Part shown: piece by piece, positions 1 through 9,089 of the stretch
Layout of the letters: every line of letters begins with the position of its first letter
Position numbering within the stretch: the first letter of the stretch is position 1
Assembly (NCBI RefSeq): GCF_946151065.1
Contig: NZ_CAMGZA010000002.1
Span: forward strand, 1 to 64,000
From: Microbacterium sp. Marseille-Q6965
GTDB lineage: Bacteria > Actinomycetota > Actinomycetes > Actinomycetales > Microbacteriaceae
DNA: 64,000 nucleotides
Direction: 5' to 3'
Notes under the pieces: generated by a model
Seen by the model: only the letters and a program-made list of their open reading frames with translations
What the model was told of the DNA's origin: nothing
The model's database searches: none
Position numbers and translations under genes: made by a program

Positions 1-175
1 CTTACGAATTATTATTACAACATACTCCTACCACTAATCTCCTCATATTTCATAAACAATATATGACATAAACTTATTTCATACTACTTCTATTCATTCA
101 TTAATATCTTTATATGTTTGTTATTCAATATATCACTTGTAAATATTCTTTCTTTTTTTTTTTTTTTTTTTTTTT
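1..175. other. Non-genomic AT-rich noise and poly-T run (assembly artefact)
   Basis: This stretch is very AT-rich and ends in an uninterrupted run of T at about 153-175. It is followed directly by an Illumina P7 adapter. Read on the minus strand the order is genome, transposase end, index, P7, poly-A, random low-complexity sequence. That is the usual result of a read running past the end of a short library fragment. It is not bacterial DNA, and reading frames crossing it are spurious. Confidence 0.93.
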
Positions 176-240
176 CAAGCAGAAGACGGCATACGAGATC
201 AGCCTCGGTCTCGTGGGCTCGGAATGTGTATAAGAGACAG
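176..240 (+). other. Illumina P7 / Nextera i7 adapter left in the contig
   Basis: Bases 176-199 match the 24-nt P7 flow-cell sequence. Bases 200-207 read CAGCCTCG, which I recognise as the Nextera N710 index. Bases 208-222 match the Nextera read-2 stem. Bases 223-240 match the Tn5 mosaic end ending in TATAAGAGACAG, with one G missing near its start. Genomic sequence begins at about 241. This is library-construction sequence and not a natural mobile element. Confidence 0.97.
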
Positions 241-1507
241 CGAACAGCTCGTCGCTCACGGTCTGGCGCTCCTCGGTGCCCAGTGCGCTGCAATACCGCG
301 ACGATCCGGCGCGCAGTGTGCGCTCGAGCCACTCGAACTGGTGGGCGCCGAGCGAGCCACGGCCGCGGCCCCCCATCGTCGTCGTGTCGAGGGAGATGCC
401 CGTGACGCCATCCGCCATCCGGAACGCGTAGAAGAGGTCGCGCCCGTCGCGGTTCGCTTCGGTGAAGCCGTGGCCGTCCGGCCCCGCTCCGCGGTATCGC
501 GGGTCGAGGAGCGCCCCGACGAACTCGGCGGGAGTGAACGGGCGGCGGCGCTCGTCTGGCGTGACATCGCGCAGCGTGCCCGTTCCGAAGAGCTGGTGGG
601 CGGTCAGCGCGCGGCTCGGGTCGCGGAACGAGTCGGCGATCCGCTGTCGCACCACCCGGTCCCTGCCGATCACCTTCGTCGGCGCCGTGTAGTACTCCGC
701 CATCGCCGGGGCATCGGCCAGCGACCCCTGTACCGAGTCGTCGTGATTGCCGAAGGTGCAGTACCAGGGCAGATCGAGGCCCGGCGACGTCAGCGGGGCG
801 CCGGCGGCGGCCAGCAGCCCCGGAATCTCCGGAAACCCCTTGGCGGTCCAGGCCGACCGGGCCAGCGCGCGCTCGGGATGCCAATAGGACGGATCGCCGC
901 CGTCCTGCACCCCCTCATAACGAGACGGGTCGCCGGTGCGCTGCGCCGCCGTGCCGCCGGAGAGCGCCGTGAGGAACCACCCGAGCTCGGCGAGCTCGTG
1001 GTTGTCGGTGTTGTCGCCGGTCGTCATGACGAAGGACAGGTCACGGCCGGTGAACGGGGCGCGCCGCAGCGCGTTGATGCGGCGCACGAGCGCCGCCGAT
1101 CCCGCGAGCCCCAGAGTCTCCTGCGGGCGGTGCATCGACGGGACGAGGTCGCGGATGTCCTCGATCCGCGCCGGCGACTCCGCGTCGATGAGGTGCAGGT
1201 CGGTCACCTGCACGAACGCCACGATGCCCTCGCGCCGGTCCTCCCGGTGCCGGGCCGCCGGCGTGAGCTCCTCGCGGACGACCGCCGGCCAGCCCTCCGT
1301 CGCGACGAGGCGGGCATAGCGGCCCGGGTCGGCGTGCTCGGGGGCGCTCACGGACTCGAGGGTGGTGCCGGCCGCCCGCAGCGGTCGGGCCCGCGGCCGC
1401 GGCGGCCCGTCCGGTGCGGCGCTCGCCGCCCCCACGGCCATGCCGGTGAGGCCGGCGAGGCCGCCGACACCCGCCGCCAGCAGGACCCCGCGTCGCGTGA
1501 ACCGCAT
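241..1507 (-). CDS. Tat-exported metallophosphoesterase, 3' end lost at the adapter
   Basis: This is the first 422 or so residues of a calcineurin-like metallophosphoesterase. The N-terminus carries a twin-arginine signal (Arg5-Arg6 in FTRRGVLL, then a hydrophobic stretch and an Ala-rich cleavage region to about residue 31), so export by Tat is likely. Metal-binding blocks are visible in order: QVTDLHL, TTGDNTDN and FGNHDD. The architecture resembles the actinobacterial family typified by PPA1498, but I cannot confirm the subfamily. The natural C-terminus is missing because the sequence runs into adapter at about 240; the frame continues through adapter by accident. The substrate is unknown. 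Confidence 0.85.
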
Positions 1508-1654
1508 GCGGCCAGGCTCGCTATCCCGGGCGACACCGCGTGAAGCGAACGGGGAACACCGGGTGAAGGCGTGGTGACGATCGCGCGTCCGCCCCTCGTC
1601 CGGTCTGGCCGGAGGTCGGCTGGGGCGGCCGCCCGCCCGCGAACGCGGAGGCGG

Positions 1655-2641
1655 TCAGCGACCGGCGAGGAGCGCGTGGCAGCGGGAGAGGCGCGCGCGC
1701 CACCAGGCGTCCCGATCGGGCGCGGCCGCGTGCGCCGCAAGCAGATCGGGGTCCGGCGCGACGCGCGCCGCGGGGATCGCGCCCCTCTCGGGCGTGAGGC
1801 GCGGCGCCGCGACGTCGGCCGCCAGGAGCGCAGCGGTGCCGAGGCCGCAGTCGAACTCCAGGTCGGGCAGCGCCGCGGCCAGCGCCGCGCCCTGTGCAAG
1901 GCCGACGCTGGTGTCGAGCGCCGACGAGACGACGGCGGGCAGTCCGGCGGCGGCCACGATCTCGAGGGCGCGCCGCACTCCGCCCAGCGGCTGCGCCTTG
2001 ACGACGAGGATGTCGGCCGCGCCCGCGCGCGCCACCGCCAGGGGGTCCTCCGCCTTGCGCACCGACTCGTCGGCGGCGATCGGGATGTCCCAGTCGCGCA
2101 GGCGGCGCCGGATCTCGGCGAGCTCGTCGACCGTCGCGCACGGCTGCTCGATGTACTCGAGGTCGAACTGCGCCAGCGCGTGGGCGGCATGCTCGGCCTC
2201 GTCCACGTTCCACCCGCCGTTCGCATCGAGGCGAATGCGGCCCTCGGGTCCCATCGCGGCGCGGACGGCGCGCACGCGCGAGACGTCGTCGGCGAGGGTC
2301 TGACCGCGCTCGGCGACCTTGACCTTGGCGGTGCGGCAGCCGTCGAAGCGCGCGAGGATGTCGGGCACGCGGTCGGCGGCCACGGCGGGCACCGTGGCGT
2401 TGACCGGGATCGCGTCCCGCAGGGGAGCGGGCTGGGCGCTCCAGGCGAAATCGAGTGCGGCCGCGAGCCAGGTGGCCGCCTCCTCGTCGTCGTACTCGAG
2501 GAAGGGCGAGAACTCGGCCCATCCCTCGGGCCCCTCGATGAGCGCCGCCTCTCGAACGTCCACGCCTCGGAAGCGCGTGGCCATGGGCAGCGTCACCACC
2601 CGCGTCCGCGCGAGCACCTCATCCCGGTCCGGCAGGTCCAT
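1655..2641 (-). CDS. menC: o-Succinylbenzoate synthase
   Basis: A 329-residue enolase-superfamily enzyme that dehydrates SHCHC to o-succinylbenzoate in menaquinone synthesis. Catalytic features are visible: the KVK motif at 106-108, metal ligands Asp139 (RLDANGGW), Glu165 (YIEQPC) and Asp191 (AADES), and Lys215 in VVKAQPLGG. The start at 2641 (MDLPDRDEV) is chosen because the longer frame upstream is Arg/Pro-rich and lacks family similarity. A GAAGAT hexamer lies 6 nt before this ATG, so the transcript may be leaderless. It is divergent from the padR gene. Other men genes are scattered over the next 15 kb. Confidence 0.92.
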   Translation of the reverse strand: MDLPDRDEVLARTRVVTLPMATRFRGVDVREAALIEGPEGWAEFSPFLEYDDEEAATWLAAALDFAWSAQPAPLRDAIPVNATVPAVAADRVPDILARFDGCRTAKVKVAERGQTLADDVSRVRAVRAAMGPEGRIRLDANGGWNVDEAEHAAHALAQFDLEYIEQPCATVDELAEIRRRLRDWDIPIAADESVRKAEDPLAVARAGAADILVVKAQPLGGVRRALEIVAAAGLPAVVSSALDTSVGLAQGAALAAALPDLEFDCGLGTAALLAADVAAPRLTPERGAIPAARVAPDPDLLAAHAAAPDRDAWWRARLSRCHALLAGR

Positions 2642-2772
2642 GGACCCATCTTCCCGCCGTCGATGCACAACGAAGGAGAAACGGCGTCGCGGGCCCGGCG
2701 CGCCCGGCGTGTCACCCGACGCCGGATGCCTTGTTCCTCGCGGTGGCCTCTCCGCGGACATTATGCGGAGCC

Positions 2773-2794
2773 ATTGCAATAGTGTGCGACACAC
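2773..2794. promoter_or_regulatory. Candidate PadR operator palindromes
   Basis: Two perfect palindromic elements lie just upstream of the PadR-family gene: ATTGCAAT at 2773-2780 and GTGTG-CGA-CACAC at 2782-2794. The second ends 3 bases before the predicted -10 hexamer, a position suited to autorepression. The role is inferred from position and symmetry only. Confidence 0.45.
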
Positions 2795-2796
2795 AG

Positions 2797-2802
2797 TAAT
2801 GT
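2797..2802 (+). promoter_or_regulatory. -10 element TAATGT, 7 nt before padR ATG
   Basis: The hexamer fits the TANNNT pattern and sits 7 nt before the start codon, placing transcription initiation at or near the ATG. This suggests a leaderless mRNA. Confidence 0.5.
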
Positions 2803-2809
2803 TGCCGAC

Positions 2810-3133
2810 ATGGACGAGGGATTCGAGACACACCGACAGGAACTGCGACGGGGCACCGTCGTGCTGGCCTGCCTGAGGTTGCTGCGCGAGCCGGGCTACG
2901 GGTACGGCCTGCTCGAAGACCTCGCCACCCGTGGCTTCGACACGGATGCGAACACGCTGTACCCGCTGCTGCGGCGCCTCGAGAAGCAGGGGTGCCTGGT
3001 GAGCGAGTGGAACACCGACGAGGCACGACCTCGCAAGTTCTACCGCACCTCTGAGACGGGCGACCGCCTCGCCGACATCCTCACCGCCGACTGGCGTGCG
3101 CTGGCCCAGGCCATCGACGCGCTGGACGGCTGA
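2810..3133 (+). CDS. PadR-family transcriptional regulator
   Basis: A 107-residue winged-helix protein. Typical PadR features are seen: the N-terminal RRGTVVLACLRLL helix, GYGYGLLEDL, and the recognition segment NTLYPLLRRLEKQGCL, then the beta-wing ending in RKFYRTSETG. The protein is short, lacking the long C-terminal coiled coil of larger PadR members (subfamily-2 type). It is followed 20 nt later by a membrane protein gene of the kind PadR regulators often control. Two palindromes precede it, so autorepression is likely. The ligand is unknown. Confidence 0.9.
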   Translation: MDEGFETHRQELRRGTVVLACLRLLREPGYGYGLLEDLATRGFDTDANTLYPLLRRLEKQGCLVSEWNTDEARPRKFYRTSETGDRLADILTADWRALAQAIDALDG

Positions 3134-3153
3134 CCGACCGAGAGAACCGGATC

Positions 3154-4128
3154 ATGGAACCGATCACCAAGGACGACTACACGAACCGCTACGTGGAGGC
3201 GGCGACGCGCTCGCTTCCGCCCGATCAACGGGACGACTACGCCGACGAGCTGCGCGCCTCGATCCGCGACCAGGTCGACGATCGCATCGCGAACGGCGAG
3301 GACCCGGCCGCCGCCGAGAGGGCCGTGCTGACGGACCTCGGGGATCCCGCGCTGCTCGCCGCCGGATACGCCGGGCGCCAGCTGCAGCTGATCGGCCCCG
3401 CGTACTTCTCCGACTGGAAGCGCCTGTTGGTGCTGATGCTCTGGACGGTCGTGCCGGTCGCCGCCTTCGTCGGCGGGCTGGTGGAGGCCGTGCAGGGCGA
3501 TGTCGGGGGCGTCGTCGGCGGCGCGGTCGCCGTTGCCCTCACGGCCGGCATGCACGTGTTCTTCTGGGTGACCCTCGCGTTCGCGCTCGTGGAGCGCTAT
3601 GGCGAACCCCAGGGGAAGCGTCGACGTCTCGGCGTGTGGGAGCTGGACATGCTGCCCATGGCCTCGAGCCGCCGCGCCCAGTTCGGTGAGGTCGTGCTCG
3701 CGTTCGTCTTCCCCGCCATCCTGCTCGCCGCCTGGCTGTGGGACCGGTACCTCGGGTTCGTGCCGTGGGAGACCACGGGCGGAGAGCCGCTGTCGCTGCT
3801 GCACCCGGGCCTGTGGCCGTGGGGAGTCGCGATCGCCCTCGCGGGCATGCTCGCCACGGCGTTGCTCACCCTGATCGCCTATCTCCGGGGTGCGTGGGCC
3901 ACGTGGATGGGCGCCGCGAACGCGCTCATCTGCCTGGCGTTCACCGTGGCGGCGGTCGTGCTGCAGCTCACGGGTCGCCTCGTGAACCCGGCCTTCGCCG
4001 AGTATGTCTTCCGCGCGTCCGCGCCCGGGACGGTTCAGGTCATCGGCATCGTCGTGGCCGCCGGCATCGCCGCGCTCGGCGTGTGGGCCTCCTGGGATTC
4101 CTTCCGGCGCACCCGCGCGTTGCGCTGA
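3154..4128 (+). CDS. Multipass membrane protein with N-terminal helical prefix, PadR partner
   Basis: A 324-residue protein with a soluble acidic N-terminal helical region (about 1-75, with YADELRASIRDQVDDRI) resembling the HAAS/DUF1700-like prefix often seen downstream of PadR genes. About seven hydrophobic segments follow to the C-terminus. No catalytic motif is visible. It lies 20 nt after padR on the same strand and is presumably cotranscribed with it. A role in membrane stress or envelope homeostasis is plausible by analogy but is not shown by the sequence. Confidence 0.75.
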   Translation: MEPITKDDYTNRYVEAATRSLPPDQRDDYADELRASIRDQVDDRIANGEDPAAAERAVLTDLGDPALLAAGYAGRQLQLIGPAYFSDWKRLLVLMLWTVVPVAAFVGGLVEAVQGDVGGVVGGAVAVALTAGMHVFFWVTLAFALVERYGEPQGKRRRLGVWELDMLPMASSRRAQFGEVVLAFVFPAILLAAWLWDRYLGFVPWETTGGEPLSLLHPGLWPWGVAIALAGMLATALLTLIAYLRGAWATWMGAANALICLAFTVAAVVLQLTGRLVNPAFAEYVFRASAPGTVQVIGIVVAAGIAALGVWASWDSFRRTRALR

Positions 4129-4158
4129 GCCCGCCGAGTCTCCGCCGGACTGTGGCGT

Positions 4159-4188
4159 CGCAGGAGGGGGCATCCGCCCCCTCCTGCG
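4159..4188 (+). terminator. 13-bp GC hairpin after membrane protein gene
   Basis: A perfect 12-bp stem (GCAGGAGGGGGC with its complement, loop ATCC at 4172-4175) is extended by one further C-G pair. It lies 30 nt after the stop codon. No T-tract follows, as is common in high-GC actinobacterial terminators. Confidence 0.7.
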
Positions 4189-4230
4189 GCGCCGTTCGTC
4201 GGGACGCGGCCGCGGCTTGGGCGATGGCCC

Positions 4231-4236
4231 TACTCT
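4231..4236 (+). promoter_or_regulatory. -10 element TACTCT, 6 nt before ATG
   Basis: TANNNT hexamer exactly 6 nt before the start at 4243, consistent with a leaderless transcript starting right after the upstream terminator hairpin. Confidence 0.5.
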
Positions 4237-4242
4237 GATCCC

Positions 4243-5040
4243 ATGCCTCTTCTCGACACCCCGGTGCGCATCGGCGTGCAGCTGCAGCCCCAGCATCAGG
4301 CCTCGTACGCCACGATCCGCGACGCGGTGCGCCGCTTCGAGGACATGGGCGTGGACGTCCTCTTCAACTGGGATCACTTCTTCCCGCTCTCGGGCGACCC
4401 CGACGGCACGCACTTCGAGTCGTGGACCGAGCTGGCCGCCTGGGCCGAGCAGACCGAGCGGGTGGAGTTCGGTGCCCTTGTGAACTGCAACTCCTACCGC
4501 AACCCCGATCTGCAGGCCGACATGGCGCGCACGATCGATCACATCTCGGCGAAGAACGGTGTGGGCCGGTTCATCTTCGGTACCGGGTCGGGCTGGTTCC
4601 AGCGCGACTACGACGAATACGGCTACGAGTTCGGCACCGTGGGTTCGCGCCTGGACGACCTGGCCGCGGCGCTGCCGCGGATCGAGGCACGGTGGACCGC
4701 GCTGAACCCCGCACCGACGCGGCGGATCCCGGTCCTCATCGGCGGGAAGGGCGAGCAGAAGACGCTGCGCCTTGTGGCGCGCCACGCCGACATCTGGCAC
4801 AGCTTCGTGGGCCCCGAGGACCTGCCCCACAAGCTCGACGTGCTGCGGGCATGGGGCGAGAAGGAAGGCCGGGACGTCTCGGGCATCATCGTGTCGAGCG
4901 AGCTCGGCCGTCGCGACGAGGCGCACGCCGACGCGCTGTTCGCCGCGGGCTCGCGACTGTTCACCATCGGCGTCTCCGGCGACGACATCGACTTCGCCCG
5001 CGTGCAGCGCTGGCTCGACTGGCGGGACGCGAGGAGCTGA
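4243..5040 (+). CDS. Luciferase-like (LLM class) F420/flavin-dependent oxidoreductase
   Basis: A 265-residue TIM-barrel protein of the luciferase-like monooxygenase superfamily. It has the N-terminal RIGVQLQPQ strand, FEDMGVDVLFNWDHFF (typical cofactor-side helix and strand), the GRFIFGTGSGWF motif and the RIPVLIGGKGEQKTLRLVARHADIW block. In actinobacteria such small members usually use coenzyme F420, though FMN cannot be excluded. The substrate is unknown. The stop codon overlaps the start of the next lipoprotein gene by one base, so the two are probably cotranslated. Confidence 0.82.
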   Translation: MPLLDTPVRIGVQLQPQHQASYATIRDAVRRFEDMGVDVLFNWDHFFPLSGDPDGTHFESWTELAAWAEQTERVEFGALVNCNSYRNPDLQADMARTIDHISAKNGVGRFIFGTGSGWFQRDYDEYGYEFGTVGSRLDDLAAALPRIEARWTALNPAPTRRIPVLIGGKGEQKTLRLVARHADIWHSFVGPEDLPHKLDVLRAWGEKEGRDVSGIIVSSELGRRDEAHADALFAAGSRLFTIGVSGDDIDFARVQRWLDWRDARS

Positions 5041-5489
5041 TGCGCGCGCGAATCGCGGCATCGCTCGCCGCCGCCCTGCTCGTGCTCACCGGTTGCGCGA
5101 CGCCGCAGCAGGGCGGCGCCGGCGGTGGCGAGGACCGCACGGGCGAGGTCGGCGAGGTGCTGCCGCGCGATGTGCCGAGTGGCTGGACCGGTCCCCAGCC
5201 CGATGGGGAGAGCGCGGGCCCGCTGGTCGGGTGGATCGACGACGAGCAGTTCGGCGTGATCACGCTCGGCTCGGGCAGCTGCTATCCCGAGGCGACGGCG
5301 ATCGAGGCCACGGGCGAGGGGTCGGCGCGAATCGACTTCGAGATGCCGCCGGACGACGCCATCTGCACGGCCGACTTCGCCCCGACGACGCACGCCTTCA
5401 CGCTGCCGCCCGCCGTCACCCAGTTCCCGGTCGCCCTGGAGCTCGTGCTCGGCGACGAGGTGATCGACGCCGAGCTGCCCGCACCCTGA
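5040..5489 (+). CDS. Small secreted lipoprotein, unknown function
   Basis: A 149-residue protein with an N-terminal signal peptide and lipobox LTGC (Cys about residue 19), so it is predicted to be anchored on the outer face of the membrane. The mature part begins with a Gly/Gln-rich linker, then one compact domain with two further cysteines (GSCYPEA and AICTADF) that could form a disulfide. The ATG shares its first base with the stop of the oxidoreductase gene. No specific family was recognised. Confidence 0.8.
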   Translation: MRARIAASLAAALLVLTGCATPQQGGAGGGEDRTGEVGEVLPRDVPSGWTGPQPDGESAGPLVGWIDDEQFGVITLGSGSCYPEATAIEATGEGSARIDFEMPPDDAICTADFAPTTHAFTLPPAVTQFPVALELVLGDEVIDAELPAP

Positions 5490-5516
5490 CGCCGGAGGGC
5501 TCGAAGCGGCGCGGCG

Positions 5517-5522
5517 TAGGCT
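5517..5522 (+). promoter_or_regulatory. -10 element TAGGCT, 6 nt before menB GTG
   Basis: TAGGCT sits 6 nt before the GTG at 5529. The same hexamer and spacing recur at several other genes here, supporting leaderless initiation. Confidence 0.55.
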
Positions 5523-5528
5523 GGAAAC

Positions 5529-6440
<912 letters not shown>

Positions 6441-6476
6441 CGGCAGGCGGATGCGATCCCGCAGAAGGAGGAGGGC

Positions 6477-6557
6477 GTGAGCTCAGGCCAGATCCACGCG
6501 GTTCGGCCCTTCCCCGGCGCATGCTCCCGCTCCGGGCACGTGGCGGCGCGGCCGTGA
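6477..6557 (+). CDS. Candidate 26-codon leader peptide overlapping menE start
   Basis: A GTG at 6477 is preceded by a very strong ribosome-binding site (AGAAGGAGGAGG ending 2 nt before it). It opens a 26-residue frame beginning VSSGQIHAV and ending in TGA at 6555-6557. That stop overlaps the chosen menE GTG (6554) in a GTGA tetramer, the classic arrangement for translational coupling. menE itself has no obvious ribosome-binding site. The peptide has no recognisable domain. It may be a coupling leader or a chance frame. Confidence 0.4.
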   Translation: MSSGQIHAVRPFPGACSRSGHVAARP

Positions 6558-7699
6558 GGCTCGAGCCGATCCGGTCCGACGATCCGCGCGATGTGCTGCG
6601 GGCGCTGCGCGGCGCCGTGCTGGGCGCCGGTCCCGCCGTGGCTCTCGGCGGTGGCCGCGAGCTACCGGCCGAGGTGCCCGGCGGCACCGCGGTGGTTCTC
6701 ACGACGTCGGGATCGACGGGAGTGCCCAAATCGGTCGCGCTGTCCCGCTCGGCCCTGACCTCGTCCGCGCTCGCGACCGCCGCGCGGATCGGCGAGGGGC
6801 ACTGGCTGCTGCCTCTCAGCGGCGGGTACATCGCCGGCGTGCAGGTGATGGTGCGCGCCCTCGTCGCCGGGCGCGAACCGGCGATCCTCGCGGGACGGTT
6901 CTCGGCGAGGGCGTTCGCGCATGCCGCTTCGGGCATGCGCTCGACCGAGCGGGGAGAGGCGGTGCCGACGTACACCTCGCTCGTGCCGGCGCAGCTGCAG
7001 ACGCTCGTCGACGCCGCGGCCGAGGACGCCGATGTGCGCCGCGCGCTGGCGTCGTTCCACACGATCCTCGTCGGCGGCCAGGCGCTGCCGCCCGCGCTCC
7101 GCGAGCGCGCGGCGGAGTGGGGCGCGCGCATCGTGCGCACCTACGGATCGACCGAGACCAGCGGGGGCTGCGTCTACGACGGGGTGCCCCTGGACGGCGT
7201 GCGGGTCGCGACGGTCGACGGCGAGCTGCGCATCGCCGGGCCGACGCTGGCCGAGGGCTACGTCGGCGAGCCGCGGCGGACCGCCGAGACGTTCGTGGCG
7301 GACCCGGCGGGGACGCGCTGGTACCGCACGGGCGACGCGGGCACCGTCGCGGGCGGCATCGTGAGCGTCGCGGGCCGCATCGACAACGTGATCGTCTCGG
7401 GCGGCGTGAACGTCTCCCTCGACCGGGTCGAGCGGGTCGTGCAGGGCGTGCCGGGCCTCGAGGGGGCCGTGGTGGTCGGCGGCGCCCACGAGCGCTGGGG
7501 CGAGACGCCCGTGGTGGTCGTGGCGGGGGAGCACGCGCCGGAACTCCTCGACCGGGCGCGCGCGGTCGTCGAGGGGGAGCTGGGCAAGCCCGCGCGACCG
7601 GACCGGCTTGTCACGTTGCCCGAGCTCCCGCGCCTGCCCAGCGGCAAGCCCGACCGGCGCGCGATCGCGCGCGCCGTCGGGCTCCCGGCACGGGACTGA
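6554..7699 (+). CDS. menE: o-Succinylbenzoate-CoA ligase, short form
   Basis: A 381-residue member of the ANL acyl-CoA synthetase superfamily that activates o-succinylbenzoate with ATP and CoA. The AMP-binding P-loop TTSGSTGVPKS, the RTYGSTETSGG motif, the RWYRTGDAG hinge-region Asp and the C-terminal LPSGKPDRR lysine are visible. It is shorter than typical MenE (around 450-500 residues), lacking part of the N-terminal domain, as is usual in actinobacteria. The start at GTG 6554 fits the family and overlaps the stop of a small upstream frame; an ATG at 6521 is the alternative. Confidence 0.9.
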   Translation: MRLEPIRSDDPRDVLRALRGAVLGAGPAVALGGGRELPAEVPGGTAVVLTTSGSTGVPKSVALSRSALTSSALATAARIGEGHWLLPLSGGYIAGVQVMVRALVAGREPAILAGRFSARAFAHAASGMRSTERGEAVPTYTSLVPAQLQTLVDAAAEDADVRRALASFHTILVGGQALPPALRERAAEWGARIVRTYGSTETSGGCVYDGVPLDGVRVATVDGELRIAGPTLAEGYVGEPRRTAETFVADPAGTRWYRTGDAGTVAGGIVSVAGRIDNVIVSGGVNVSLDRVERVVQGVPGLEGAVVVGGAHERWGETPVVVVAGEHAPELLDRARAVVEGELGKPARPDRLVTLPELPRLPSGKPDRRAIARAVGLPARD

Positions 7700-7711
7700 A
7701 GCCGGGCGCGC

Positions 7712-8005
7712 TCACCAATCCGCCGGCTTGGAGTCCTTGCCGTCGAGCCACAGGCGGTCGGACTCATCGCGGTGGGCGCCGTCGCCACCGACGTGCTTCG
7801 ACGAGATGCGGTCGCCCTTGGTGATCACGTGGACGAGCGCCATGCCGTGGCCGCGCCCGAGGCCGTAGTCCTCGGCGAGCCACTGCAGGATCGGCGTCGC
7901 CTTGGTTCCCGGGCCGAACCCGCGCTGTGCCGCGAGCTCGACGAGCGCGCGGGGCGTGAGCCCGGTCTTCGTCTCGATGGTGTCGAGGTATGCCTGGAAC
8001 GACAT
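7712..8005 (-). CDS. DUF4287-type small protein
   Basis: A 97-residue soluble protein beginning MSFQAYLDTIETKTGLTP, the hallmark of the DUF4287 family. The central LGRGHGMALVHV segment is also typical. The function of the family is not established. It has a clear ribosome-binding site (AGGAG a few bases before ATG 8005), in contrast to the leaderless neighbours. It is convergent with menE, with only 12 nt between the stops. Confidence 0.82.
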   Translation of the reverse strand: MSFQAYLDTIETKTGLTPRALVELAAQRGFGPGTKATPILQWLAEDYGLGRGHGMALVHVITKGDRISSKHVGGDGAHRDESDRLWLDGKDSKPADW

Positions 8006-8066
8006 GATGCTCCTGTCGGTGAATGGTGCGGACGGCTCGATGCTGGCGGGGTCTCGCCGAGGACGC

Positions 8067-8072
8067 TAACGT
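8067..8072 (+). promoter_or_regulatory. -10 element TAACGT, 6 nt before GTG
   Basis: TANNNT hexamer 6 nt before the GTG at 8079; predicts a leaderless transcript for the ArsR-like regulator. Confidence 0.5.
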
Positions 8073-8078
8073 TTCGAC

Positions 8079-9059
8079 GTGGATCAAAGGGTCGTGGAGT
8101 TCCGGCTCGCGCGGGACGACGTCTCGGCGATCCGCTTCGGCGTTTCTCCCGGGCACGAATTCGCGCACGCGGTCCGCGTGATGCTGCGCCCTCAGGAGAA
8201 CGCTCTCGCGTGGGGGTGGCTGCGCGCGGTGCGTGATCGGGTGCCGGCTGCCGACGCGGCGCTGTTGCGACTGGTCGTCGGGGAGTCGGGCTACCTCCCG
8301 GACTTCTTCGCCTCCGAACCCGCGTGGGACCTCACGCCCGAGGAGGAGTTCGAGCGGCTGCACCGCGCCGACCCCGATGTCGTCCAGGTCTGCCTGCGCA
8401 AGCGCGCGGCTCGCGCCGAGGGGCGCTCCCGCGAGGCCCTGGCTCGGATGGCCGAGGATCCAAGGCGCGCGAGGGTGGCCGTTGCGGAATCGGCCGAGCG
8501 CTTCTGGGAGATCGCCGTCGCCCCGTTCTGGCCCCGGCTGCAGCGTCTCCTGCATGCCGACATCGGTTCGCGGACTCGCCGGCTCGCGCTGGGTGGCCTG
8601 TCCGGCATGTTCGATTCGCTCAACGAGGCCGTCACGTGGGGCCGTGACGCGGTGCGGGTGAGGATGCGCTGGCATGCGGAGACCGTCGATTGCGCCGGCC
8701 GCGGTCTGGTGCTCGCGCCGTCCGTCTTCGGGCGCTTCTGCGCCGTCGTGACCGAGCCGCCCGCACAGCCGACCCTGTACTACCCGGCGCTCGGCGTGGC
8801 CGAGACATGGCACCGGCCCGAGAGCGATCGCGCGCGGGCGCTCGAGGTGCTGCTCGGCGCGGGCAGGGCGCGCGTGTTCCTCGAGTTGCGGGAGCCGCTC
8901 GCGACGACGGAGGCCGCCGCTCGTGCCGGTGTCGCCGCCGCCACGGCGTCGCATCACCTCGCGGCATTGCGCGACGCCGGGCTGATCGCATCCCGCCGCG
9001 CCGGACGGCGCGTCCTGCACGTGCGCACGCCGCTCGGCGACTCCCTCGCGGCGGGGTGA
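8079..9059 (+). CDS. ArsR-like winged-helix regulator with DUF5937-type N-terminal domain
   Basis: A 326-residue protein. Residues 1-250 or so form a domain starting with VEFRLARDDVSAIRFGVSP, as found in the DUF5937 group of actinobacterial regulators. The C-terminal 70 residues are a winged helix of ArsR type (TTEAAARAGVAAATASHHLAALRDAGLI, then the RRAGRRVLHV wing). No metal-binding Cys cluster is seen, so metal sensing is unlikely. Targets are unknown; neighbours are unrelated menaquinone genes. Confidence 0.82.
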   Translation: MDQRVVEFRLARDDVSAIRFGVSPGHEFAHAVRVMLRPQENALAWGWLRAVRDRVPAADAALLRLVVGESGYLPDFFASEPAWDLTPEEEFERLHRADPDVVQVCLRKRAARAEGRSREALARMAEDPRRARVAVAESAERFWEIAVAPFWPRLQRLLHADIGSRTRRLALGGLSGMFDSLNEAVTWGRDAVRVRMRWHAETVDCAGRGLVLAPSVFGRFCAVVTEPPAQPTLYYPALGVAETWHRPESDRARALEVLLGAGRARVFLELREPLATTEAAARAGVAAATASHHLAALRDAGLIASRRAGRRVLHVRTPLGDSLAAG

Positions 9060-9075
9060 CGCGGGCCGCCGCACG

Positions 9076-9081
9076 TAGAAT
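9076..9081 (+). promoter_or_regulatory. -10 element TAGAAT, 8 nt before menA GTG
   Basis: Near-consensus -10 hexamer 8 nt before GTG 9090, compatible with an initiation site at or within a base or two of the start codon. Confidence 0.5.
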
Positions 9082-9089
9082 CTCCACTC

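Noticed and set aside
1..150. AT-rich island that could look like horizontally acquired DNA or a phage end
   Set aside because: It is joined to a poly-T run and an Illumina adapter, so it is read-through noise and not genomic DNA.
223..240. Tn5 mosaic end as evidence of a transposon
   Set aside because: It is part of the Nextera library adapter next to P7 and an index, not an inserted element.
3040..5061. A 673-codon open frame on the minus strand
   Set aside because: It is antisense to the padR partner and oxidoreductase genes and has the composition of a shadow frame.
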